Source: Neoconidiobolus thromboides FSU 785 (Eukaryota; Entomophthoromycota; Entomophthoromycetes; Entomophthorales; Neoconidiobolaceae). Taken from it: a DNA stretch of 64,000 nt. The DNA lies in the NCBI GenBank assembly GCA_025603075.1, contig MU626294.1, forward strand, positions 62,001-126,000, written 5' to 3'. The notes under the pieces are model-generated. The model searched no databases. It saw only the letters and a list, made by a program, of their open reading frames with translations, and was not told the DNA's origin. How positions within the stretch are numbered: the stretch's first letter is position 1; each line of letters starts with the position of its first letter. Below, piece after piece: positions 37,202 to 47,825 of the stretch. The position numbers were made by a program, and so were the translations under genes.

Positions 37202-37287
37202 TTAACCAATTTTATGCCTTTATTTAGAAAAACACTAAGAAATCTTTTACTTAGTGTTTTTCTAAATAAAGGCATAAAATTGGTTAA
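37202..37287. repeat. Perfect 38-bp inverted repeat with 10-nt loop
   Basis: The left arm 37202-37239 is the exact reverse complement of 37250-37287, with loop 37240-37249. The similarity continues imperfectly for roughly 20 bp outward on each side, with nearly all differences being C/T or G/A. It would form a strong hairpin in DNA or RNA. Confidence 0.95.
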
Positions 37288-38290
37288 TGTGATTGGTATT
37301 CATGTTAGTGTAATAAGAAATCAAGTGAGTTGTTTGGTTATCTTTATGGAGGGTGGTAACTCACTGATTGTACCACGTTGTACTTTACAACTTTTTCTAC
37401 TCTTACTATACCATGCCATTTTTCGCTACCTTACCTTAATTAGTTTAATTTTTTTGTTGGGTAGAAAGCAAACTGGATTTTAAAGTGGTTAGCTTCAAGC
37501 GATTTGAGTTGATAGTGGAGTTATTGTTTTATTATAGTAATATAAACAAAAGATATAATTAAGGGGGGGTAATAATAGTGTTTTTAAAGTAACAAACGCG
37601 AATAGACCCATCAAGATAAACCTAGTTTATTAAAAGTATCGTATTATAATATATTACTATTAATAAATGTATAAATGTGCTTTAAAAAGCTTGAAATAAA
37701 TACAAATCAGACGTTATAAAAAAAACTCAAAAAAAGGTTTAATTATATATAGGCTAGTTTAAAAGCTCGGTTCAAATTTTGCCCAATTTCGATTTTTAGC
37801 AAAAATTAAAGTTGAGCATTAAATATTACAATTTTTTTTGCCTTTTTGCTTTTTTGCTTAATTTTGGATTCTCATACTGAAGCGTTTTTTTGTCTGATTA
37901 CTTAAGAGTTTTTTTAAAATTTACACTACATAAAAAATAGTCAAAAAAAAGTAAACTCGAAAATTTATTTTCAATTTTAACCAAGCTTTTAAACTAGCCC
38001 ATATACAGTTAGAACTGGTTGCAGTTAGATTTACAGGGATTTATTTCAAAAGCGATTTGTACAATTTAGTTAGGATGTCCGAATTAGGAAAAGTAAATTT
38101 TTTCAAATTTGCAATTTCTAAATGTTAAATAAAAATGAAATAATATTAACAGGTACTTTTCCAGTATCAATCTAAATGGGTCGATGATGAAAGCAAGAAA
38201 AGTACACTAAAAAGTAATTGTACAAATTTGGGCCTTTAACACAGTAAAATTTGAGTCTTTAATTACGACCAAAACCTCTATAGCTAATAT

Positions 38291-38394
38291 TATATGGGGA
38301 TGTTTTGATTTCATCACTTTTTTCATCTTTTAAGCACTATTTTAGCGGAAAATTATCAATAAAATTCTTAAACACAAAAATACATCCCTATATA
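38291..38394 (+). mobile_element. MITE family, copy 9
   Basis: Left end TATATGGGGATGT, core TTTCATCACTTTTTTCATC and AAGCACTATTTTAGCGGAAAA, right end TACATCCCTATA. Good match. Confidence 0.88.
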
Positions 38395-38708
38395 ATGCTT
38401 TCTATAATAAATTTTATATACAAGATATGAACCGTAAACATATCTTTTCTCTACTCTTTTTATATTATTTATACCTTTATTTTTAGCTATTATACTTCCT
38501 GGGGCTGGTACTGTTTTCTATTTTACCTACCATTTATAGCAATCAAGAGCATTTGTTTCAGTAATAGCAAAATTGAAAGCTAAAAAACAATTTTTTATAT
38601 TAAAAAGTATTTTAGAAGTACAACATTAAATTTATTTTATTTTGTATATTTATTAAAACCTATATTAAATTTTCTATAATACTTATATACTAACAAGTTT
38701 TTTCATTA

Positions 38709-38816
38709 ATATGTGGGGATATTTTTTTTTGGCTTCATCACTTTTTCCACTTTCTAAACGCTATTTGAGCAGAAAAATTATTAGTAAAATCCTTAAACAC
38801 AAATACATCCCTATAT
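38709..38816 (+). mobile_element. MITE family, copy 10
   Basis: Left end ATATGTGGGGATAT, core GGCTTCATCACTTTTTCCAC and AACGCTATTTGAGCAGAAAAA, right end ATACATCCCTATA. Good match. Confidence 0.88.
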
Positions 38817-39011
38817 TTTAATATTTGTATTTAGCAACTATAATAAAAAGCAATTATTATAAAAATTGATACTTAGTGATTAAAGTTAAGAGTATTTTTT
38901 GTTTGATCAACTAGCTATAAGTCAAAATAATTTAGTTTACATAATCAAAATATATTTGAATTATAACAATAGCATATAATAAGCTATAAATTATACAAAA
39001 ATAAAATAAAA

Positions 39012-39110
39012 GATAGAGATGTATTGTGTTTAAAAATTTACTAATAGCTTTTCCACTCAAACAACGCTTAAAAAACGGAAAAAATGAAATGAAAAAAACA
39101 CCCTCAGATA
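39012..39110 (-). mobile_element. MITE family, copy 11 (reverse), inserted in a decayed repeat
   Basis: Starts GATAGAGATGTATTG, has CCACTCAAACAACGCTTAAAAA and ends AACACCCTCAGATA. It interrupts the first copy of the LTR-like segment; the flanks resume alignment with the other copy on the far side. Confidence 0.82.
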
Positions 39111-40025
39111 TTACCATAAAATCTATGTAAAATACTGTCAAAAAAACTTTATAACTTTATTAAAAATATAATATCAAAAAATAATTTAATAAAAAAACTG
39201 AGTTATATGAAATCTAATACTCAGTGGTTGGAGTCAAGGCAGTTTTTGTTTGATTGACTAGCCGTAGGTCAAAAGGTCTTAGTTTATGTAACTAAGATAG
39301 GTTTGGATTATAAAGAATACCACTTAATAGGTTATTAGCTATGTAAGATAAATAAAACAAACAATACTAGTAAAATCTACACAAAGTAGTATCAGAAAGA
39401 TTTAGTGACTTCACCAAAGGTATGATATCAAGAAGTAATTCAATCAAAAAGCTTCAAATTATTATGTTGAAAAGTCTCTTTTATACTCTAACTGAGTGAC
39501 TACATATAGGAATACAATAATAGTTATTCATTACCATAATTACCAAGTATGGACACTAAAAGGGGAGTAATGTCTTTCACAGTTAGGCGGTAGAAATTCT
39601 CATAGAAAACCAAAATAAGGAGCTCTAAATTGATTGTACCACATGAATCATGGTCAAGTTAATTACAAGTTTGTAATTAGTTTTGTAAACAAGTTAAATG
39701 GTTATCATGTTATAATTAATCCGAGAGCTAATAAAATGATATTTCACAATTATTATATTGAAAAAAATTATATTCCAACCAACTAGGTGACTATATATAT
39801 AAAATATGATAACAGTTATTTTTTATTACAGTTACTAAATATACATATTAAAATAAAAAAATAATACTTTTGTAAAAGTTAGTACTCAGTAGTTGAAATT
39901 AAAAATAGTTTTTGCTTAATTAACTGACTATAAGTCAAAAAACCTTAATTTATATAATCAATATAGGCTTAGATCTATAGAGACAGTATATAATAAGCTA
40001 TGGATTATATAAAACAAATAAAAAG

Positions 40026-40128
40026 ACTGGGCATCTTTTTTTGATTTCATTACTTTTCCATTTTTCAAGCGCTATTTTAATGGAAAGATTGTTAGTAAAA
40101 TTTTTAAACAAAAAAATGCATCTCTGAA
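40026..40128 (+). mobile_element. MITE family, copy 12
   Basis: Left end ACTGGGCATC, core TTGATTTCATTACTTTTCC and AAGCGCTATTTTAATGGAAA, right end ATGCATCTCTGA. Diverged ends. It sits at nearly the same place in the third LTR-like copy as copy 11 does in the first. Confidence 0.8.
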
Positions 40129-41283
40129 TAACCTTTTTTAAATTAGATGATAAAAATTCTTAGCAAATTAAAATATAAAATTTTGAATTAATAAAACTGC
40201 AATTAGTTTTATAAACAAGTCAAGTAATTCATTATGTTATAATCAATTATAAAGCTAATAAAGTAGTGCTTTACAAAAAGCAAATAATTATAATAATAAA
40301 TAAAAACTATTATTATATTGCTTGTATTATATAAAAATGGTCAATTATAATTTTAAAAATAACTATTACCTTTTGTATACCTATCAACTTAGTAATATAA
40401 TTATAATATCATTTATTTATTTGATATTAAATCTACAATATTGACTTATAAAACAGTTAATAATAACTGTTTTTTTGATAAAGTTTTATAAATATATATG
40501 GTTATTTACATGTTACAACTTTGATTAATATTAATACATAAGTTATATTAATAAAAGTCTTTTTAATCTGGGGACTTTTATTAATAATATATAAGGATAT
40601 CTAAATTAGTTTCATCTTTTCATCCAATTTTCAAGTACTTTATACTTCAAAAATAATTTTTTTTATTAAAAAGCAAAAATACATAATACAGTTTTAAATT
40701 ATTTTATTATAAGTTATACTATAAATTAGCTGAATTTTTATTGAATTTAATAACACAAATATTTGTATAATTTTAAAAAAAAATTAATTATTTATTAAAG
40801 CTATTAATTTAGTTATATTGATTTTACCTTAATATAAATTTTTTTAGCCTAGTTAAAAAGCATTTAAAACAAAATTAAAACTTCAATTTATTATTATTAT
40901 AATTATTCCAGATATACAAATTTTTTTTTAGTTATTCATAAAGTTGGTTATGTATTTAAAAATAAAATTGATAGTTTCGAAATATTATATTTTAATAATA
41001 GTCTTTAACAGCTTATTAAAAATTTTAAAAAATAAAATAATGTTAAGTATAATTTTATTGCCCACTTTTTGATTTTTCTAATTTTTTGTTTTTTTAGCCT
41101 GAGATTTACTTGAGAAAAATACAATAATGTATTTTTTAAATTGCTTTTTAGATTATGCAATATTTGATGCAAAAATTCGAAAATATACTTAAGTTGTTTA
41201 AATTGCTTTTTGTATTATAAACAATGAAATCATAAAAATGTAGATGAGATAAAATACAATTTGAATAAACAATGTAAATCTAG

Positions 41284-41390
41284 ATATGGGGTTGTTTTTT
41301 TTAGTTTCATTATTTTTCCATTTTTTTAAGCGCTATTTGAGTGCAAAGATTGTAGTAAAATTCTCAAACATAAAAACACATCCCCATATA
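41284..41390 (+). mobile_element. MITE family, copy 13
   Basis: Left end ATATGGGGTTGT, core TTAGTTTCATTATTTTTCC and AAGCGCTATTTGAGTGCAAAG, right end ACACATCCCCATATA. Good termini. Confidence 0.88.
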
Positions 41391-41872
41391 GTAACTTGTA
41401 TATAGCTGATTTAAAACACTTTTGTAATATTTTTTTGTAATTTAATTATAACCAGTTTCAAAAAAATAAATAAACTTATTAAAGTCGGAAACCACCATAT
41501 ATACTATTAGTCCCCTTTTTTATGCCTTTATGCCTCTATAATATAAGCAAATAATAGTTATATATTAAGGATTTGTTTTTTATATAAATAAGAAGCTAAA
41601 TTTCTATAAAACAACCGATTTTATACTTACACTAAAAAAGGTCTTAAGTAGTTAACCCCTGAAACTTAGTATATTTAGTAAAGTACAAAAATTTATTTAA
41701 AAAAATTTTTATCGTGTTTTATAAACAAGATAAGTTTTAGGAGTAACTACCTGGGATCTCCCTTAATTTATACATATTTATTATTATCAGAATATGAACA
41801 TAATGGTAAGTATGGCTGTTAATTACCTCGTTTAACTTTGCTTAATTTATTTTGCTTTAAAGTTCTATTTTA

Positions 41873-41972
41873 ATGTGGAGATGTGTTTTTTTGGAATTTT
41901 GCTAGCAATTTTCCCGCTCAAACAATGCTTAAAAAATGGAAAAAGTGATAAAGCCAAAAACACCCCCATGTA
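41873..41972 (-). mobile_element. MITE family, copy 14 (reverse)
   Basis: Starts ATGTGGAGATGTGTTTTT, contains CCGCTCAAACAATGCTTAAAA and GTGATAAAGCC, and ends CACCCCCATG. Confidence 0.85.
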
Positions 41973-42232
41973 CTATAGATAAATAATAAATTAATTTTTA
42001 TAATAGTGCTAATGCTTGTTATCAAGTGTGATATTATTTGGAAAAATTGTAAAGCTTTATCGCTAAGAGAATTATAAAATAAGATTTAATAGTTATCTTT
42101 TATTAAAAGATCATATAATTTAGATATTTATTACTATAATATTATACCTTAAATACTAGCTAACTGCATTTTTTATTTCAACATTTCATAAATCATAATA
42201 AATGCATTATTTTAAAAGACATGATACAATTA

Positions 42233-42416
42233 TTTATGCTCAAATATGCGGTGTTTTCCCGTATTTAAGTTGAACGTAGATTGGGCATTATCAATTTTGT
42301 ATTGCTGAATTTATCTACAATGATTTTTTCTATTTATACATTTTGCAATTACAAATTGAAAATGCTCAATTCTGTTCAACTTAAATGCGAGAAAACACCA
42401 CATATTTGAACATAAA
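42233..42416. mobile_element. 184-bp element with ~55-bp terminal inverted repeats
   Basis: The left arm begins TTTATGCTCAAATATGCGG; the right arm reads CCACATATTTGAACATAAA. The arms match over roughly 55 bp, with a few differences that are mainly C/T. The core between the arms (about 42290-42360) has no coding capacity. Probably a foldback MITE unrelated to the 105-bp family. Confidence 0.8.
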
Positions 42417-42629
42417 CAGCTATAGTAGCCTGTTATATAAAATAAATAACTTTGATTCTCTTTTTTAAAGCAACTTTTACTAATAGTTGTGTAGTATTTT
42501 TAATGAGAAATTAAGCTTATAAAAAGGTTTCTATTTTTTCAATATTAAAATACTCTTTAACATAGCTTAAAATAATTTAAGGCAAATTACTCTAAAACGA
42601 TTAAAAATTCCAGCTAAATGCTAATCTAA

Positions 42630-42733
42630 TATATGAGGATGTGTTTTTTTGTTCAAGAATTTTATTAGAATCTTTCCACTCAAATAGTCTTTGAAAAATA
42701 GAAAAGTAATGAAACCAAAAAAAACATTACTTA
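42630..42733 (-). mobile_element. MITE family, copy 15 (reverse)
   Basis: Starts ATATGAGGATGTG, contains CCACTCAAATAGTCTTTGAA and GTAATGAAACC, and ends AAACATTACTTA. The 3' terminus is degenerate. Confidence 0.82.
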
Positions 42734-43299
42734 ATTACATTACTTTCTTTACTAACTCTGCCTTATATCGTAATACTTTCGATAATTTTTATATCATAGC
42801 ATAACACAGCTAGAAGACTGATCTTGCTATTTATTACATAACAGCGGTCTATACCTTTTCTAAATAACCTATTCATATATTAAGCTTATATTTAACTTAG
42901 AGTTTACTGTAACTATTTTCTTTTTCAAAAATTATATGAATTTAATTTATAATAAACTTACATTTATTATCAGTTAGATTTTTCCATGATGAAGCATTTT
43001 ACAAAGAGTCTATATTGGAAATCTCCTATGACCTTAGATTACTCACTACACAAGCTGTTTTGCGTTATTAAAAACAATGATCGCTTACTGAATCTTCTTC
43101 ACCTTAAATAGTCATGTTGAGGTTTGTTGATTATATTAAATTGCACTTAAAATGAATTTTAAAAAATAAAGCCTAGTTTTAAAGATTTGATTATTTCAAT
43201 ATAGTTGTAGATATATCTGTAAAACAGATTATAACTATTATTAAAGAAGGATTCATAATTTTTCTAAAACTAAATTATAAGAAATATTTATTAAATTAT

Positions 43300-44202
43300 T
43301 CATAAATTATTACAAAATAAAGATTTGACTTTTTCAATCACTTTTTCAGCTTCATTTGAAATACCTGTATGTAAAAATAAAATAATTGATGAATTGGCAA
43401 CCATACCAATAGCAAAAAAGATAACCGAGATAGAATGCATAATACCAGATTTTTCAATAAAGCTTTCTGTAAAGTAACTAAAAACGCTTTCTAAAAAGGA
43501 AGTGAGTGTTGTACCAAACATACAAATGGTATAAATAATTAATACTGAATGAACTTTTATAAATGCTTTATAATAATTTTTGGATTTCTTTTTTACAAAT
43601 GTAGTTGGATCATAGTTAGTCCCACTAATAATTTTCCATGATCCAATGACTTCTTTAGAGATTTTGGAATAGCAATATAATATAACAACGATTCCAAGAA
43701 GCCAGTTGAATTGTGAAAAGTAAAAAGTGAACGCAGCCAATATATGTTGACGCTTATTTAGCAAACAAACAAAGCCTGAAGGAATAGTTGAAAATTGATG
43801 TTTTATTGCACATGTAATCAACAAAGTTACAAAACAGAATGAATTAAATAGAAACAAAATGATTATACATTTGATCCATTTTGATTTACTAAACTTAGAG
43901 TAACGTTCTAAAGATAATATACTATTAAGTATAATTTCAAAAAAAAGAACTAGATCTACAAAAAAACCACTGAAGGTACAGCCTTCGTTTGTAGCAATAA
44001 ATTCTTTACCAGTAATTTTATTGAAAATAAAAATCACTATTAATATAAATAACGGTATATATTCAACAAATGCAATAGCTAAAATTAGTTGAATATCTTG
44101 TCCTTTATGCTCGATTCTATATGCAAATAGTATTAAAAAGGTGCTAATTATTAAGGCTATAATGGCTAATATGACACTGATTATATAAATAGAGTCAATC
44201 AT
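43300..44202 (-). CDS. Seven-helix receptor, class A GPCR-like
   Basis: Intronless, 300 aa. Seven hydrophobic segments are spaced as in GPCRs (about 5-27, 40-61, 78-98, 110-132, 154-178, 214-236, 256-282). At the end of helix 3 is E99-R100-Y101, the E/DRY signature of rhodopsin-like receptors. C75 at the top of helix 3 and C146 in the second extracellular loop are placed as for the conserved class A disulfide. Helix 7 has ANSSIILFLHTG instead of NPxxY. This is not the Ste2, Ste3, Gpr1 or cAMP-receptor pattern typical of Dikarya. Coupling to a heterotrimeric G protein is inferred; the ligand is unknown. The C-tail is short and basic. Confidence 0.75.
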   Translation of the reverse strand: MIDSIYIISVILAIIALIISTFLILFAYRIEHKGQDIQLILAIAFVEYIPLFILIVIFIFNKITGKEFIATNEGCTFSGFFVDLVLFFEIILNSILSLERYSKFSKSKWIKCIIILFLFNSFCFVTLLITCAIKHQFSTIPSGFVCLLNKRQHILAAFTFYFSQFNWLLGIVVILYCYSKISKEVIGSWKIISGTNYDPTTFVKKKSKNYYKAFIKVHSVLIIYTICMFGTTLTSFLESVFSYFTESFIEKSGIMHSISVIFFAIGMVANSSIILFLHTGISNEAEKVIEKVKSLFCNNL

Positions 44203-44293
44203 TCTCTTCTACTTTAACGTCAATACTTCTGCTATTTAATATATTTTGACTTTTTTGTTTAATTAAGAAGTACACATCATGCTCTTTGTTCTG

Positions 44294-44301
44294 TATTTAT
44301 A
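44294..44301 (-). promoter_or_regulatory. TATA box upstream of the receptor gene
   Basis: TATAAATA on the minus strand, 92 nt before the ATG. The flanking bases are shared with the box of the small paralog A gene (CTG next to it on the + strand). Confidence 0.45.
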
Positions 44302-45628
44302 TCCCTTTTTAGTACCTTTATTAGACTAAAATATTATATGTATGCAAATCAAAAGTTGAGTTCAATATATAAATACAATGCTTATTTTATTTTATTAGAA
44401 CCAATTTATTAAAATCAAGTTACAAGTTTTGATCTAAAATGGCAATTACACTCCTTTATTAACAAAGTTTATAGCAACAAATAAATTATACTTTTAAATC
44501 CGGTATTATAAAAAATCAAAACAAATGATATAATTCTTTATTTAAATTAACATTAAATAAATATATATAATATTACTTTTAATATAATTTTTTTGTGTAT
44601 ATTATTAAATTATTTATACATGTCTATGTTTGTTATACCTATTAATGAAATTATAAAACATTTATAAAATCGGTTATAGGTATGTTTTAATCAACATAAC
44701 TCTAAATTTTAGTAATTCAAGTTATTAGTTTAATATTGTTTGCCTTGGAGCATCCGTCACGTTTTATTATAATAACATTTTAAACTTATTCTAATTGGTA
44801 AATTTGTTATATTTTTATAAAATCATTCTATTTTGTTGACAATATTTATTTCAATTAACTGTAAAATTAGTCTAGCTTTTAATAATTATGTTAAAGTCTC
44901 CTTTTACTTTATTTGACTATGTAGTAGAATCAAAAGCTCGAATCAATAATATACATAACTTATTGAGATGTTTTTTATAACTACTATTACTTAATTTTAA
45001 GTACTATTGTTATTTGTCTTATTATTTTATTAATTTAATATAAGATTTTATTATCAATAAATAAATAAATAAATATTTGATATAATAATTGAAGTATACT
45101 ATAACCTTATTACCTTAAAAGTAGTGAGGAATAAAGACAAAAGAATGCATTATAGTTTACTTAAGTTCTGTATTTGATACAATTCATTAAAATTCCAAAC
45201 TAACATTGCTATTTTGTATCTTAATATCAAGGATTAATTTTTTTAATAAAAATAGATATATTAAATAACATCATTATAAATAATTTATATATTTATATAG
45301 CATTCTAATTATCTCTATTAAGGTTTTTCCTTAAAGTTAATTTTATCTTTTTTGGCTTTAATTGCGACCCGAATAATGTCTAAAACCCACCTTAATCTAC
45401 CGATTAGATGATTAATTAATCCCCTAAAAATTCATGTTAGGCTCATTATTATAAAAGAAAGTAGTAGAATTTGAATAGCTGTTTTACACTTGTCTATGCA
45501 GGAGAACACAGTAAAAGATAAGGCTGTTTTTATCAATTTTGAAATCATTACTTAAATTTGAAATCAAAATAAATAATAATTAAAGATAATCGATTTAACG
45601 ACTTCATTTCATATTGAAATAAATTACC

Positions 45629-45732
45629 TATATGAGGATGTGTTTTTATGTTTAAGAATTTTACTAACAATTTTTCTGCTCAAATAGCACTTAAAACATG
45701 AAAAAAGTGAAGTAAAAAAAACACCCTCATAT
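45629..45732 (-). mobile_element. MITE family, copy 16 (reverse)
   Basis: Starts TATATGAGGATGTG, contains CTGCTCAAATAGCACTTAAAA and GTGAAGT, and ends ACACCCTCATAT. Confidence 0.85.
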
Positions 45733-45959
45733 CATTCTTCAATATTTGGGTTAAAATTAAACTATTTAAGAAATATTTATTTATTTTATTAATTTACTAC
45801 TAATTTTTCTAAAAGTATTTATTTTTATTTTTATAATAATTTAATCTAAAATCCAATTATAGACCAATAACTCTCTATTTTGATAAGTTATAACAAAACT
45901 TAATTTTAGTTCATAAAGTATAAAAAAAGTAATATGATTTGTTTAAAAATATTTGTTAT

Positions 45960-46066
45960 AAATTGGGAGTGTTTTATTTGACTTCATTATTTTTCCACTT
46001 TTTAAGTATTATTTAAGTGGAAAATTTGTTAGTAGAATTCTTAAGCACAAAAATATATCCCCAATT
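45960..46066 (+). mobile_element. MITE family, copy 17
   Basis: Left end AATTGGGAGTGT, core ACTTCATTATTTTTCC and AAGTATTATTTAAGTGGAAAA, right end ATATATCCCCAATT. Confidence 0.85.
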
Positions 46067-46704
46067 ACTAAGGTATGTTTTATTTGTTTTTATTATAATC
46101 TAAATAAAAGTAATTTAATTTTTAACCTAAGATCAATATAGTAAAACTAATTGAAGAAGTAATAATAAATTTAATAAAGAAACTTTTATCTACTTTGATT
46201 TGTAATATGCCATTATTTTATAAAATTTAAGCTATTTATATTATACATTTTAATTAATATTTTAATAATAAATCTTATTAATGCCCTTGCTTTAAATATC
46301 ATAATATCAAAATAAAATAGATAAAGTATAAAAAAAGCAGGTAATTAGCTGAATAAAATAATAATCGAGTATCCTCTAATATTAATAAAAGATATTTATA
46401 CAAAACTTTATAATTATTAAATAATTTATAAGTTTATAGTTTATTGAAATAATGTCTTTAAAAAAACAGATAAATTAATATTTTATTAATAGTTTCAATA
46501 CTACTGTTTAAAATATAAGACTAATATTAATACTATAAAAATAAATAATCTAAAAAACAAAAATAAATTTCAATTATATATTATTAATGACGTATTTGAT
46601 ATTTTAGTATGCTACTGATTCTAGATAGCAAATAAATGAAACTGCTTATTCCAACTGTCCAATACCTTGTAAGCTTTATTAAAAATACTAGTTTGGTCTT
46701 TAAA

Positions 46705-46795
46705 TTCAGTTTTTTTCGCTTCATTACTTTTCATCTTGTAAGCGTTATTTGAGTGAAAATTGTTAGCAAAATTCTTAAATAAAACATCTCTATTT
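46705..46795 (+). mobile_element. MITE family, copy 18 (truncated 5' end)
   Basis: It begins inside the T-run (TTTTTTTCGCTTCATTACTTTTC), then AAGCGTTATTTGAGTGAAAATTG and ends AACATCTCTATTT. The left inverted repeat is missing. It lies 20 bp from copy 19 in the same orientation. Confidence 0.8.
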
Positions 46796-46814
46796 TTAGT
46801 CATTAATAAACTTA

Positions 46815-46920
46815 ATATGGGAGTGTTTTTTTTGGCTTCGTTACTTTTTCCCTTTTAAGCGCTATTTGAGTGGAAAAATTATTAGTAAAATTCTTAAATA
46901 CAAAAATGCATCCCCATATT
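46815..46920 (+). mobile_element. MITE family, copy 19
   Basis: Left end ATATGGGAGTGT, core TTGGCTTCGTTACTTTTTCC and AAGCGCTATTTGAGTGGAAAA, right end ATGCATCCCCATAT. Well preserved. Confidence 0.9.
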
Positions 46921-47825
46921 TTTATTGATTAATACAGAATTAATAAAAATCTTTAATTAGAAATACAATTTCTATAGTTAAGTGAAATAGGTTTATTAAA
47001 TTTAATAATAAAACTATTAATAAAAAATCAAATTATTAAGTAATTATGACGATAGATTAAAATCATTATTTCATTGAATAAAATATATAAAGTATTTAAA
47101 TACATTTATTGTAATCTAATGTTTTTGTCAAAAACATTTTATAAAATAAATTTTGAAACTTAAACTTATTTTTATTGAATCGAATTTTGTTAAAACTTAG
47201 ATATAAATGCTGATTGTAAAAATTAAAAAGAATCTCAATTTGAAATCAATTCATCAAATAAGCTTTAACAGTTCTTATATTTAACTCATAGCTAATTACT
47301 CAATGTTATAATATTGATTTTATAATGTCAAAATAAACTGATTTTTTTCAGATATTTATTTACTTTAAGCATAAAATCATCGAATTTCTCTATTTAAATT
47401 TCAAACAAGAAACGTCAGCCTTTATGAATAACTTTTTATCTTCACTAAGTTAAAATTTAGTTAATGATTTTATTTCTTATTATGGATAGAGTGTGTCCTT
47501 TTTCTTTATTATTTTTACATAACAAATTCAGTCAAACTACCTCAGTACATTTCATGAAAAAAATAATATCTTTTAATTAAACTTTAAAGCTTTTAATGCC
47601 GATTCAAATTTAACAACTTTCTATCTTATCAAATCATTATTAAGCGTGTGAATGTGAATGTATTTTGAAACATCTTTAAAATCTTAAAAAAGAATAAACA
47701 GTTTACTTTAAAAGGTTAATTCTAATTCAAGTGTAAAAAAAACTAAGTTAGTTTATTTATAAAAGCATAAAAAATAATAGTTATACACAATAAAAAACGA
47801 TAAGGGTTATAAATAAAAATGATAT

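Larger units (their letters stand above)
38868..40330. repeat. Cluster of decayed LTR-like repeats
   Basis: Three diverged copies of one segment start near 38868, 39219 and 39875 (marker: TTTTTGTTTGATTGACTAGC and its variants, followed by GGTCAAAA and a TTAGTTTA stretch). A second segment starts near 39463 (TGTTGAAAAGTCTC) and recurs near 39750; a third (GTAATTAGTTTTGTAAACAAG) starts near 39670 and recurs near 40200. GTATCAGA at about 39391 after the first segment resembles a copia-type primer-binding site. I infer relics of a Ty1/copia-like LTR element, but no gag/pol reading frame survives here. Differences between copies are mostly transitions. Confidence 0.45.
35589..43299. other. 7.7-kb repeat-rich gene desert
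   Basis: No intact gene recognised. It holds element copies at 36979, 38291, 38709, 39012, 40026, 41284, 41873 and 42630, a perfect palindrome at 37202, decayed LTR-like repeats at 38868-40330, and a long-armed inverted repeat at 42233. The open frame 37214-37483 runs through the palindrome and is not called. Confidence 0.65.
44203..47825. other. Gene-poor tract with four inverted-repeat elements
   Basis: It contains element copies at 45629, 45960, 46705 and 46815. No gene recognised. The open frame 46621-46803 overlaps copy 18 and is not called. Confidence 0.6.

Noticed and set aside
37214-37483. 89-codon open frame across the palindrome
   Set aside because: It begins inside the inverted repeat, and the arm is translated twice in opposite senses. 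No domain.
40588-40690. Possible twentieth copy of the 105-bp element
   Set aside because: Only the TTTCATC block and the spacing match; both ends are lost. Too diverged to count.
46621-46803. 60-codon minus-strand open frame
   Set aside because: It overlaps element copy 18 and has no paralog or domain.
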